In this document: one piece after another, positions 20,489-31,837 of the stretch
How positions within the stretch are numbered: position 1 is the stretch's first letter
Layout of the letters: every line of letters starts with the position of its first letter
Source of the DNA: Solicoccozyma terricola
Taxonomy: Eukaryota; Basidiomycota; Tremellomycetes; Filobasidiales; Piskurozymaceae
DNA length: 64,000 bases
Reading direction: 5' to 3'
Assembly: GCA_001600875.1 (NCBI GenBank)
Contig: BCLD01000005.1
Span: 463,448 to 527,447, forward strand
Program-made: the position numbers and the translations under genes
Notes under the pieces: model-generated
Databases searched by the model: none
Told to the model about the DNA's origin: nothing
Seen by the model: only the letters and a program-made list of their open reading frames with translations

Positions 20489-20878
20489 TTAAGAAACCTG
20501 CACCCTCACCTTCCACTGCGACGGGGACAGCAGCGACTGCACGATCGACATGAACCGCTCTTCGTCTGGCGAACTGCTGAGTCCAAAATACAGCTGGTCC
20601 GCAGGCAGACCCGCGCTGTTCAAGGAGCTGTCGATGTGCGTCAACGTCACCTCCCTGCAGAGCATCCGGATGAACGTCGCGCAGACGGACGCCATGCGGT
20701 CCTCGTCGGCGGCGACTGACTCCATCAACCCCGCGAGCCTCTCGCCGACGGCGTCCTCGGGGATTGTGCGAAATGGGGTCGACTGCTCCTCACCTGATCG
20801 ATCAGCGTTGCCCCGACACGCAGCTGCTCCACCATGCCGCCAATCGTACAGTATGCAGGAGTGGTCATCTCGAAACAA
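20489..20878 (-). CDS. Hypothetical protein, unassigned, 3' end unclear
   Basis: A 100-residue acidic frame (TIPEDAVGERLAGLMESVAA, VCATFIRMLCREVTLTHIDS, LSSSPDEERFMSIVQSLLSP) has the composition of a real coding exon. The other frame just upstream opens MTTPAYCTIGGMVEQLRVG right at the stop of the histidine kinase (ATGA overlap). Joining the two frames would require removing 11 nt at GTGAGGAGCAG, too short for a fungal intron, so an indel is possible. QWK followed by GTGAGG suggests a splice donor with the next exon lost or unseen. Family not recognised. Confidence 0.3.
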   Translation of the reverse strand: MFRDDHSCILYDWRHGGAAACRGNADRSGEEQSTPFRTIPEDAVGERLAGLMESVAADEDRMASVCATFIRMLCREVTLTHIDSSLNSAGLPADQLYFGLSSSPDEERFMSIVQSLLSPSQWKVRVQVS

Positions 20879-23800
20879 GTGCCAAGCGGTCAGACGGCGA
20901 GCTTGCTAAAGGCCGAGGCTGAGTTTCGCCAGCGACGCGCTTCCGAGCCTCCTCGATCATCTGCCGCATGCTGGCTTCGCGCAAGGGCTTGGTCAGTAGC
21001 GAGTCAGCGCTCGCCTCGTTGTACTGTGGAAAGGAGCACGGCATCAGCATTTCTACCTGGACTGGTGTGTCGGATCGACGCACCTCCTCATGGTCCTCCT
21101 TCAACGCGGTGCCGGTAGCCCCGACAATGAGGATCTTGCTACCCATCCGACGCAATTCTCTAGCACACTCGATGCCAGTCATCACAGGCGAAGGGCTGCC
21201 AATGCAGCAGAGAAGCGTAAGCGACCATCCTTGCGGGTGCGGTATCCCCCTTATAGACTCACTTGTCCAAGAAGACGATGTGGAACTGCTCTCCCCACGC
21301 GTCAGGTCTATGCCGCCCGGCCATCATGCGTAACGCCACCTGTCCATTTTCTGCCGTCGACACCTTGTTGCCCAGTCGTTGCAGCATCCTCGACATGAGT
21401 TTGCGCATGAGTCTGAAGCGGGTAACCGTCATCAGGGAGACGAACGTGCGAGCTGCTCTCCCTCGAGAGACTGACGGATCATCATCAACTACCAGCCCTG
21501 TAATGGATTCGAGATATCGGCAAACGATGACCCTTGCCGCTTGACCGTCGGAGGTGTGGCCTCTGCAGTCGAAGCCGGAGAGGCTGCAAAATGTGGACTG
21601 GCGTCCCGGTTCACCACGACGGTAGAGATATCCGACTCTCTGCACTCTTGAGTGGTCGCTAGCACCGCCGGCGGGAACCCCCGGTCGTTCATCTTGATCG
21701 CTGCTTCGGTCGGCAGATTGCCTTGAAGCTGCGTGTCGACCGCGGAAGCTGTCACAAAGCGGTATGGTGAACAACCACGTGTCTTTTGGCTAGCGCAAGA
21801 TCTAGCTCACCGGCCAGTTGACGATCCAACACAGACAGCTCAAACTCTGGCGCCAGTACGTCTGAGGAATCCGACTTGAGGTGCGGATTTGGCGGACGGA
21901 GCGTCTCTTCGGCCAGTCCATGGCCAGGCACGTCATAAAACTTGTCGTTGACGATGACGGACGGTTGCTCGCCGACTGCCTGCTGCTCGGTGGACGGCGA
22001 TGAAGAAGTCCGGTTTGGTTGACGCACCCAGTCCCCAGTCGTGGGCGGTGGCTGAGAACGTCAAGCAAATCAACACGAGACAGCTATTCCTCGTGTAGAT
22101 TACCAAACTCACGAGCAGGAGAACTATTTCGAACCAGAAGCACGATCCCTTGCCGAGCTGACTGTCAACACCCAATCTTCCACCGCACAGGCGGATGATC
22201 TGCATGCACAGAGCCAGGCCGAGACCACTTCCCTTGCCGCCTTGACGGCGACCGATCTCGGTTTGCACGTACGGCGAAAAGAGGCGGTTGCTGCATCGCA
22301 CGAGTCAGTGCCGCCATGGACGTGCCTCTCTTGCCAAGGTTGCACTCACTCTCTGACGTCTCGCGTGTGCAAACCTACACCCGTGTCATGCACCTCCACC
22401 CTGACAATCGCCTTGGTCTCGGCAGGCTTCCGGGGAATTGTCACTCCCAAAGGTCGAGTCGACGACACGGACTCTCTCATGTCCCTGATCTGTTTAAGGC
22501 GTTCGACAGTAATGGGCATCGGCGTTGACTCGTCGTTCTGGCTTGTCAATGTCTTCTCGGCGTCGGTGGAAAGCGTCGAATTTGGAGGGATTTCCACCGC
22601 GCCCGAGTCCGGACTCTGTTGACGAGAAAATTCCATCTGCTGCTGTTCATGTTCCAGCTCGACGTGCCTTTCTTCCACTCGCGGGATAGCTGGTGTGTTG
22701 CCGGTCGAGTCCGCGCGAGGGAACAAGAGCTTAGTCACGATCCTCACGCTCCCCGATGGGCAGAATTTGCAAGCATTCGACACGATGTTGGACATGACCT
22801 GCCGCAAGCGCATCTCGTCGCCAATGAAGACGCCGCCGAGCTTGTCGATCTCGGTGTCCAGCTCGGCGGTGAGCGAGATGCCAGCGGACATTGCCTGCGA
22901 CCGATGCGAGAGGACGACCAGTTGCACCGACTGGTGGAAGTCGAACGGCTTGCGAGCTTGGGTGAACTGGGCGTGCAAGGCTTGTGATCAGCAGCAACGG
23001 AAGCCAAGGAGCAAACCATCCCACGCACATTGCCAGACGCCATGCGGTTGAACGACAAGACGTCATTCAGAACCTGACCACGAGGAAACATGAATATTGC
23101 GGACGACAAGCTCCCTTCGACCGGCTCACCTTTTCCATCACGGACAAGGAACCGGTCAGACCGTTGAGAAGATCCCGTTGGTCCGGATTACACTCTCTAA
23201 AGATACCCTCGCCTTCCAGGTTCTGTGTGGTAAGAACTGCAGTCGTGCGTGGTGAGTAACTCTGTGTCAGTACCAGCGAGATGGGCGTGAACTCACCCGC
23301 CGTATTGAGAGGCACTCGGACCTCATGGAAGATGTACGAGACGAAGCGCTTCTTGCTGGCGCTTGCCTTGTGTTCGGCGACCTGGGCGTCTTGCGTGGCT
23401 CTGCGGGTCGGTTGGCATAAATGAGGCTGTCTGATTGCATGGTGACCATAGGTCGACGCACCTGTACTGAAGCTTGAGCCGCGTTCGGAGCTTAAACTGT
23501 ATCACGTAATACGCATGAGTGCCTCCCGCCAGCAGAACGACAAAACGCTGGATGCAATCACCATCTGACGATCCGCCTTCTCCTTTAGATACGAGGTGAA
23601 GAGGAGGAAGATGTGGAACAGGATGAATTCGATCATGTTCTGTGGCCGGCGAGATTGCGTAGATCAGAACGTAGCGGTAAAGTAAGGTGCGCCTTGGCTT
23701 CACTCACTCGATACACCAGCGCCGGCGTACCCTGCACAAGGAATAATCCGATAACGAGGGCTATCCAGACCACCATTCCGAGCATGTGCCAGTCGCGCCT

Positions 23801-25514
23801 TAGACCGAGAGCGAGCACGGCAAGCACAGGAAGACCTGACGGCGATGGCGATAGTCAGCTACTGCGGTCAAGGGAATCGAGATCATCAACCATTACGTAC
23901 CGATGGACCAATCTGATCGAAGTGAGGGGTAGCATGTCAGCATCCGCATTGCGACAAACGAGAGCGGAAAATAGTAAACGCACAGAACAATCCGAGGAAT
24001 TCCTTGCTTCCACACTGGCGATGATTCGTGTAGAAGCCACAGAGATGCCTGTTCCAGCGAGTCGCAGAATATGTCATTACGATTCAATCAGGCGTTGTTG
24101 AAATGTACACTCACATTTCCACCAAGACCACGAACGACATCGCCCACCTAAAGAACAAAGCGGTTCAGCTATCAGATGACTGGAATTCGAGAACCCGTCG
24201 AACGACTCACGTTGCGCAGAATAGCCACGCCTGGTACAGGAACGGCCGAAACCTACAAAAATCGAGGATGACAACCAAAGGCAACGGCAAGATGAAGAAC
24301 TGCAGTGTAGGTCGACGATGAGCGACAACTCCTGGACCGCGATCTGGGTAGAAACCCACCCCGGAGATTCCGAAATATCCGTACCACGTAAATGCGCTGC
24401 GAGGTGGCGCCTGGACTGCGGTCGTGAGGAGCCATGCGATGAGGTAGACTATCAACCGCGGAAGCGACTTGTTCAACGGCCGATGAAGGCAGATACCGAT
24501 GGAAGCATGCCGACGTCTCCACTCACACAGCGATGCGATGATGGCTGCTGGACGCCAGGCGAACCAGCGCTGACAGTAGCCAAGGCAAAGCCTAAAGTCA
24601 GCTTCTCTATTCTTGCGGCCGTCCAGCAAAAGTCGTCCCCTCCAGTTCACCTCCTTTTGATAGCTCTTCTCCTTGGCCGTCTCTGGGAACTTGCTCTCGC
24701 AAAAGTATCTGAACGCTGGCCAACACCTCTCCACCAGCAGCTCCCACGCCCACGTCCGCCTGATCCAGCTTTTCCTTCTATCCCTACGAATGCTGCTTCC
24801 GTCTCCCGCCCTCATTCCGCTGATCCCATTGTGAGACAGGTGCGAGCCGTCGGTCGTGGTAGGGAGACCGGTGCAGCCAACTTGCATCGCGGCGGATCCG
24901 TTGTCCGATTCGGATGGTGGGATGTATTGACCGAGGTCAGAGTCGACGACGATGTGGTGAACGGGTTCTGTGACTGCTCGTTCGTCTCCGTCCTCCTCTG
25001 TCGGCTCGTACCCCGACGCCGAGCGACCTTGACTGCCACCGCCGGGGCTTCGGAGCGAGACGGGGTCATCGCCGTACCCGTTGCTGGACTGGGACGTGGT
25101 CGATGGGTGGGAGGGGTTGCGCACACGCTGCCTTATCACCTCCCACGCGTTTCGCAAACCGACTCGCGAGAAGAACAGAGCTGGTGACTCGAATGGCGTC
25201 CGTGCTTGTCCATTGCCGTGACGAGAGCCATGGTGCCCAAGCTCGTCGTCATATTCAACCTGATCTTCAGGTTCTTCAAAGTCCTCGTCTGCTTGGGCGT
25301 CCTGCCGCTGCGTTGTATTATTCTCAACGCTTTGGGGCGAGATCGTCTGGCCTTGCGACGGCGCGGTAGCTGTGGATGCGAGTCCCACTTTTTTTGTTGA
25401 TCCGCTGGCGGTCGCAGAGGGCTGGAGGTGTCTGTCCCCGGCTTGGGCTCGCTGGCGGTCGCCGCGGACGAGGCTGGCGTCTCTGGTAGACGCGAGAGAG
25501 CGCTTGAAGACCAT
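20865..25514 (-). CDS. Membrane hybrid histidine kinase with C-terminal receiver domain, many exons
   Basis: A multi-exon gene on the minus strand. It begins with a long Ser/Thr/Pro- and acid-rich N-terminus (25514-24700), then EKSYQKE|RWFAWRPAAIIASL across an intron. Several hydrophobic segments follow (LPLPLVVILDF, WAMSFVVLVEM, VYYFPLSFVAMRML, VVWIALVIGLFLVQG, FILFHIFLLF). The phospho-acceptor block is SASKKRFVSYIFHEVRVPLN (His in FHEVRVPLN, ~23,320). The ATPase has N-box MRLRQVMSNIVSNACKFCPS, DTGVGL and GKGSGLGLALCMQII. The receiver has VVDDD, the acceptor Asp in FLD|NPSPVMTGIE (intron 3 nt after Asp) and the Lys in LLTKP. Splice joins checked around the H-box and receiver keep frame. Predicted to autophosphorylate at His and transfer to its own receiver, then presumably to an HPt protein. 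Key residues are all kept. Start and exon edges are approximate. Confidence 0.8.
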
Positions 25515-26751
25515 TTATGTCCAGCCTTCGCCCGTGGATGTTGTGTCTCGATGCTTGAACAGGCCGACGGAGAGGGGCAAGCACCTGCGCGGGGCGATTC
25601 CGAGGCACCGCTGCTGTGTTTGCAAGAGTGCGGAGAGAATTTATTATGCCGTCGCAAGTAGTTAGAGGCGGATGTGAAGGCCCACAACTCCCCTTTCCCC
25701 CGGCTGACCCCGGATTCCAGCGTGATCAGACGCCACCAACGTGACCGTAAATCAGCGCTCGTCTCATCCACAATAGACCCCACGTGTCTTAGACGACCCT
25801 CCGTCCCTGCAAGCGGCTGTCTCGATTGCGCTTCTTGATGGCGCTCAATGAGCGTGGACACAGCGGCCAATACACTCTGAACCCTGGCAGCAACACTTTT
25901 CGAGAGTCAAGGCGAACATTGATCTCAAAGAGACTCGATCAACATATTCAGGACCACACAGCCCCCCTGTACATCGGAAATTTACCTGCTAATCAGTCAC
26001 CATGCTGAGGTTTCGCAAACGGAGAATACACATTTTTTGTCCTGCTACCTAGCATTCAGAGCGTTACCCTCGTTGATGCGGTACCGCAGCCCTTCTTGTG
26101 AGTGAAAGTTGTCGTCACCACCGGTCTTTCGCTTGAGCTGGAAACGTAAGATCGACAGGAAGCACAATGGCTGCTGAACTCACCGCTGCGAGTGTCTTCG
26201 ATCATCTACTTTTGACGAGGCTTGGGATCGTGATCGAGACCGTGACCTTAACGGTTACCTTGCATCCGCATCACCGGCAATACCACGCGCCGTATCCAGG
26301 ACTGAATTCACCAGAAATCCCATTTTCACCCTCAGACTCGATGACTGCTAGGAGGACGACCTCCACGTCGAGGCGCGCTTCCGCCAAGTGGTCGCAAGTC
26401 ACGGCCGAAGCTGTAGAAGCGATCAATATCAAAACTGGGGATTAGCGACAGCGGGTCGCACCTGACAGCAGCTTCGCAACTCTCCCTCGCCGGGCAGTCC
26501 GGTTGGACCGGGTGATACAGTGAGAGACGATGTGCGATCACCCATGCGTTCCTGAGACTTGATTCCCACCGCCACGCCCGTAGAAGCTGCATAAGGGGGA
26601 CCCTTGCAAGAAATTTTCATTCAGACACTTCATGGTAGCGCGGATCGACATGAATCATTCGCAAGGATCCTAGCAAATAACTGGATCCTAGGTTTGAGTG
26701 GCCTTTTCAAGGAACGCCGGTGGCGAAAGTCACGCGAGTCGGCCAGCATAT
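25515..26751. other. Gene-free interval upstream of histidine kinase
   Basis: Presumed promoter/5' region of the kinase, then DNA without a conserved frame up to the solo LTR. The last five bases are the LTR target duplication CATAT. Confidence 0.45.
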
Positions 26752-26962
26752 TGTTGGAAGTGGCGAATACTGTGCTATGGTTGATGCTGAAGTATAGCAT
26801 TGCAATGCATGGCAGTGCATGGCAGTGCATGGCACTGCAGCATAGCAAAGGATGCAGGTGGCAAAGATCTTTGTTTCCATGTTGTAAGAGTAGTATATAG
26901 GTCGACCACTTCTGATCAAGCTCGATGTACAACATAATGAGAATAGCCAATTATTCACAACA
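26752..26962 (+). repeat. Solo LTR, Copia family C (211 bp), perfect CATAT duplication
   Basis: TGTTGGAAGTGGCG...TTATTCACAACA flanked by CATAT at 26,747-26,751 and 26,963-26,967. Nearly the same as the 3' LTR at 55,942-56,143 in reverse orientation. It contains a GCATGGCAGT short tandem, with one unit more than the other copy. Confidence 0.93.
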
Positions 26963-26999
26963 CATATGACCACCAGCTTCAGCAGTCAAGTCCAGGTTT

Positions 27000-27420
27000 C
27001 GGCCATTCTAAAGACTACATATAAGAACGAGCAGAAGAAGATAGTCCATCGAGGTCGAGTGATCAAAGTTGGAACTGCTTGACTGACTGCACCAGCAATA
27101 AGAGCTGTGATACCCATTGGGATGTTCGAGCAGCCGTAAAGATGGGAGAGTAGTGAAGAATGTCTTGAAAGTAAGTTGCAAACCTGAGCTGGATAACAGC
27201 GAACCAACACTAAACATCGAGATAGCGCAAGTTAGCTTCGAAGCTGCAAGGATAGAAGCAGATAGTCGAAACTCGCAAAGCAAACCAGGGCAACAATCAT
27301 GAGAGGCAAGATGTTTGGATATCTCCACATTCTCCAGCTGAACATGTCCTTCGAATCATAAGGGTGCCACCGAGGACTTCCTGCAGAATACGAGAGTTGA
27401 AGCAAAGTGAGCTTCAAGAG
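27000..27420 (-). pseudogene. MFS multidrug (DHA2-type) transporter fragment
   Basis: The minus strand reads FSWRMWRYPNILPLMIVALV and then, across intron-like frame changes, LRFATYFQDILHYSPIFTAA, which resembles the helix 9-10 region of DHA2 drug-proton antiporters (YF-Q-x-(I/V)L-x-YSP-xx-(T/A)A). Truncated on both sides. Confidence 0.5.
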
Positions 27421-27429
27421 GCAGCCATC

Positions 27430-28160
27430 CTTGAAATGAAGTGTATTCTGACAACCAGCTTACAGGAGATAGGTAACCCATAGTCTGAGTTGCATATGCG
27501 CTCGGTCAGTCCTTGAATTCTGGTAGATATGAGCATCACGGTATAGGCAACCTAGTCCACCACGAGCTGTTCATGACCCTGTACATGGCCACCACCTTGC
27601 GAGGCTGCCCCCTCGTAACAGTAAGTCCGCAGAAACGTGCGAAAGGATAGGCTGTCTTTTTGTGAGTCTCTCTTCCTTTGCTACGTGAACTAACCGTAAG
27701 CTCCACATTTTTGTGATACGCGTGCCTGTTAGACTCCCTCCATCTTCAGCCCGCACTCTGAAAGAGAAGGGACGTCTGAATTGGTAGACGTATTGCTAGG
27801 GGCTGTAGCATGAGATCGCGACGTCCGTAATATTCTTTCAAGTCTCAGGGCTTGCTGGGTTTCTGCATGGGAACCTCCATGGATCGCAATTCCACTAGGG
27901 AAGGGAACTAGTCGCCTAAAGCTCTACTATAATAGAGAATACGGAATTGAAATCGAGACAGTGTTCCACGAAACCCCGATCAGCATCACTTGGGCTTCTG
28001 GCTGCTTGAGGATCGCTGACGGATTCGTATCATCACAGCGACGATGCGAAAAGACAGCCTGTCACTTGGGAAATTCAGTATCACAGCGAGCCGAGGCTCA
28101 CAGGACTTCCGACTGTGTTTATCGAACGGGATCTTCTCCGCATGACAACGAAACCAAAGC
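27430..28160. other. Interval without a recognised gene
   Basis: No conserved domain in either strand. Confidence 0.4.
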
Positions 28161-28389
28161 AAGGCTGTCATTTTATTCTTTGCCCAGTACTGAGTTGCGT
28201 CACGAGCACGATCTTAGTGTCAGAAGCCATCGCTAGCGGAACGCACGCCTTTGCAATAGAGTCATCGTCCGCACGACTGATGGAGGCGTGTGGAATGAGC
28301 GGAGGGTCGGGGTCCCGGTGGGGTTGAGCCGGAACACTCATCTCCCATCTCCAAGACTCCGCTCGATGAATTAAGAAATGTCCAAGACG

Positions 28390-28580
28390 TACCATATTTA
28401 AGACCAGGATGATCCTTGACCCTCCTAACAACCTCACCGGCCTCCAGACCCTTCCCTTCCATTTCTCAACATAACAATTCTTCCCATCCAGCACCCCGCT
28501 GTAAATCGGCAGCGTCCTCATCGTCCCCATCATGAGCTGCCGTAGATGGTATGGTATGATGGGAGTGAGGGATAACCCAG
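28390..28580 (-). pseudogene. NIF3-like protein fragment (copy 2)
   Basis: Homologous base by base to 2590-2770 over about 170 bp, including the SLTPIIP start and the MGRIV segment. Here GMGRIV is readable but the frame shifts at the following Lys-Gly run, and a GTACGT donor-like site follows. Lesions differ from copy 1, so the duplication predates decay. Confidence 0.45.
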
Positions 28581-28765
28581 GTGTTATCAACAATGGTGAT
28601 GCTAACCTGTTATTCCAAAAATATCATCATTAGCCCACCGATCATTGCTCTCCACCTCGTACAGGACTAAATGAGAAAATAACGCTCACCAGTCATTAAT
28701 TCCAACCTTCACAGCATCCAAAACATCGGACAGAGGAAGCGTAATTAAGTGGTGATGGGGGAGAA

Positions 28766-28973
28766 TGTTACGAATAAAGTGGTGGCAAAACTGGGAATGA
28801 TATTTGGTGAAGTCTTCTTCTACATCTCTAGCTCGATAACCTAGGTATTATGTAGTCCCAGACGAGTTCTACTCTGCCAAACTTGCATGCTACTTTATAC
28901 TGATGCATCCTAGACTGATCCAGACTTGCTGACAGTGTTACGGACACGTGTCCATAAAAGCCCTATCTTAACG
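28766..28973. repeat. Solo LTR, family B (208 bp), perfect GAGAA duplication
   Basis: TGTTACGAATAAAG...ATCTTAACG, with GAGAA at 28,761-28,765 and 28,974-28,978. Its last base is G instead of A, otherwise close to the LTR at 15,113-15,319. Confidence 0.88.
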
Positions 28974-28978
28974 GAGAA

Positions 28979-29575
28979 GTGTGAGGCTGTCACCTGATTT
29001 GCAAAAGAGGCCTTGGCCTGTATCAATGATGCTTAAACAACTCTGATAAACCACCACATAAGTAAGATCTCCTGGCCGTAAGCATAGTTGTGGAACTTGG
29101 GAGAATCGTCTAGTTCCTTGATCGGGAATCATCATCCGAAAGTTTGTCAAGGCGTTCCTAGCAAATGACGAAAAAGGTTTTGCTACAGATGAAGCGGTCG
29201 CCAAGGACGAGGCGATTTCTGTCTGGTGCCAAGAAATGCAGAGCGATACCGGAGGTCGGTTGGGAGGATCGTGGCCAACAATCAAGACGGTGGATCATCT
29301 AGTCGATTGCGTTTTGGCGGCGAAGGAACCCGCCCTGCAGAAGTGCGCGATAATGAGCTTCAAACGTTTAGCACCAATGTCGCTGACCGGGCCACTGTAT
29401 AGAAGATTTAGTCAGATCGGGGGGCGTCCGTTGCTTGCTTATAAGGTGTATTGGGCCCCAGGAGGTAACACAAGTCTCGATATGATACAAAGTCGACACC
29501 CCGAAACAGACACACGCCGTTCCAAACCGATGGATGCCCCAAACACCTCACTACAACTGTCGTCCGTTCATCGCC
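28979..29575 (+). other. Unassigned long open frame
   Basis: A frame of about 150 codons (29,134-29,598) reads KFVKAFLANDEKGFATDEAV, ISVWCQEMQSDTGGRLGGSW and VDCVLAAKEPALQKCAIMSF. Composition is protein-like but no family is recognised, and there is no clear start. It abuts the 3' end of the sugar transporter. Confidence 0.25.
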
Positions 29576-31548
29576 CTAGGCACGGTCGAGCCTACTAATA
29601 TGTTCGATGTGATCAGAGGTCCCTTCCTTCTCGCTCCCCACCTTCGATCCTTCTCCTGGAATAACCGTGAGGTCTTGAAGCACATCATCATCGCCATCGA
29701 ACAACCTCGAAACCTCCTCGATCGTGTAACCTCGGGTCTCGATGAGGAGGAACCAGGCAAATACGAGGTAGAAGAGCAGGACGCCGATGTACACAAAGTA
29801 GTATTTCCAGGCGATGGCAGCAAGGGCGATTGGATTGACGTATTGGTTGAAAGCCAAGGAGATGGCGAGGACGACAGAATAGATGCTCATTGCCTTTGAT
29901 CGGAGACCGAATGGAACGATCTCGGGCACATCTACATGATGATAGGTAGATCAGTCGTTAGTCGTTCGGGCAGTTCTGTGTGCTTACAGAGGTTCGGTAA
30001 CACAGTCCAGGCAATGTCGTAGAATCCGTAGAAGATGTACAGGAATGGTATCACTGCAATACCTACGGTTGTATTCCCATTGGTGGCGAAGGATCCCTGG
30101 AGTAACAACCTCCGCTGGTCAGCCAGGAACCACGTCTTACAAACTCTCGTCCACTCACAGATAAACCCGTTACTGCTCCAAATGCGCAGAGCATACCAAT
30201 TACACTGGCAAGCCACAACGGCCTTCTACCGAGCCGCTCCACGAATTGAGCCGCGGTAGTGGCGATAATCAAGTTCCATATCGCCAGTCCACCGTTGATG
30301 CCCGCTTGTTGCACGGGTTTGGTAATCCCGATCAGGGTGAGGATGGGACTGTGGACAAAACTGTCACGGACTTTCCCTAACCTGGCGCTTCGAAAGGCCG
30401 GCGGCTCACGCAAGGTAGTATGAAACCAATCCAATGCCGTTGAGCTGTGTCCCGGCTGCCACCGCGATGATCACGATCAGCCGCTTTCGGTTGCCTGGTG
30501 TCTTGAAGAATGCCATGTAGCTCGTATTCGACAACCGGTCCTTTTCCAATCCTTCCTTGATCTCGATCATCTCGTTCTTGACCAGCTCGTCGTTGCGATC
30601 GCCGTTGGCGTGCATTTTGCTCAACAGATCATACGCCTGCACCTCCTTGCCTTTGCTGATCATCCATCGCGGTGATTCCACCATGAATCCACAGCCGATG
30701 TACAGACCCACCACGGCGGTCCCAAATGCCTGGATGAGACAGGGGATCCTCCAAGAGTACTCGGATTGGAAGTTGATGAGACCAAAGCAGAGCCACGCCG
30801 ATGTCGTGGAACCGACGTAGTACATGCACAGATACATGCCCCCCGCGATCGGACGAAGGCGCTGGTAATGATCGGTGCGGTTCAGAAAAGGGTGGCAAGA
30901 CGTCGACGTCTCAGTAACTCACTGGGTGACAGACCTCCATTATCAATGGCGGGGCGATGGTGGACTGGAACGACAATCCAGCTCCTAGAATTGCTCGACC
31001 CGCGATAAACATCCCTTGGCTATGAGCAAAGGCATTTACGAAGGCTCCGATCACGGAGATGATAGAGCCGATCAGAAGGCTTACTCGGCGGCCCCATTTG
31101 TCGCCGATGTAAGATGCGGCAACAGGCATGACGATCTTGGCTGAATAGGGGTACGGCCGTCAGCGAGCACCTCGGTCAGCTCCATCCCCAAAGTCACTCA
31201 CGGAAGTAGAAAGAAGCCCCTATCAAACCTAGCTTGTGGCCTTTCGGGTGACCAAAGTAGGTCTGCCACTCGGGCAGGGTCTGAAGACCGTTCATCAAGG
31301 ACCCATCGTACTATCGCCGGTTGATCGCATCAGTCCTAAGAAGTGCAGCGAGACTGAGGGAAAACCCACTCCAAAGGTAAAGACGCATAGGTAAAGGACC
31401 ACGATGTGGACCATCATCCTCCGAAGGCCCTTATCCCTCCACCAGTTGGCGTTGGTGTTATCTGCGGTCAACAGGTCAGCGCCCGTCCGCATCACCGCTG
31501 AGAGGACTCACTTTGCCATGTCGCGTAAGCGGGCTTGCTAGCTGTCAT
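29576..31548 (-). CDS. MFS hexose/lactose-type sugar transporter, multi-exon
   Basis: Start ATG at 31548: a 37-nt first exon (MTASKPAYATWQ) is spliced (GTGAGT...CGCAG) to NNTNANWWRDKGLRRMMVHI. A 56-nt intron (GTTTTC...GATAG, with ACTGA branch-like motif) joins FTFGVG|YDGSLMNGLQ in frame. Further exons give PVAASYIGDKWGRRVSLLIG, FIAGRAILGAGLSFQ, VESPRWMISKGKE (the PESPRWL-like signature after helix 6), QLNGIGLVSYYLA (helix 7), FVERLGRRPLWL (loop 8-9 signature) and MPEIVPFGLRSKAMS with the final ETRGYTIEEVSRLFDG. All twelve-helix landmarks are present in order and no stop lies in the exons. Expected to be a proton-coupled plasma-membrane sugar importer. Neighbouring regulator and oxidoreductases suggest a role in the same pathway. 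Confidence 0.85.
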
Positions 31549-31837
31549 TGCGAGGGTATTCGTATTGTATTGTGCAGGGTTGGCAAGTGGTTCTATGTGA
31601 GAGAACATGATGGCCTGAAAAGCTTCGATGTATTCCTCATTATATAGAACATGGATAGCTTAGTATCTGACTATTGTCGCGAGTTGAGATGCTTAACATC
31701 TCCCCTGTCGGTCACCTGACACCCTCCGGCCAACTTTCGAGCGCCGGGTCGCCCGAGTTCTACGGCAAGGACATCGGCCAACTTGTAACTTGTCGGTTTC
31801 TCCGTACACAAGTAGACCGAGCTACACTGCGGAGGTT

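Noticed and set aside
20480..20490. Fusion of the hypothetical frame at 20.5-20.9 kb to the histidine kinase as an extra C-terminal domain
   Set aside because: The kinase frame ends cleanly at a stop after the receiver, and no plausible splice pair joins the two.
24318..25187. 289-codon plus-strand open frame
   Set aside because: It lies antisense to the long disordered N-terminus of the histidine kinase and has no motif of its own.
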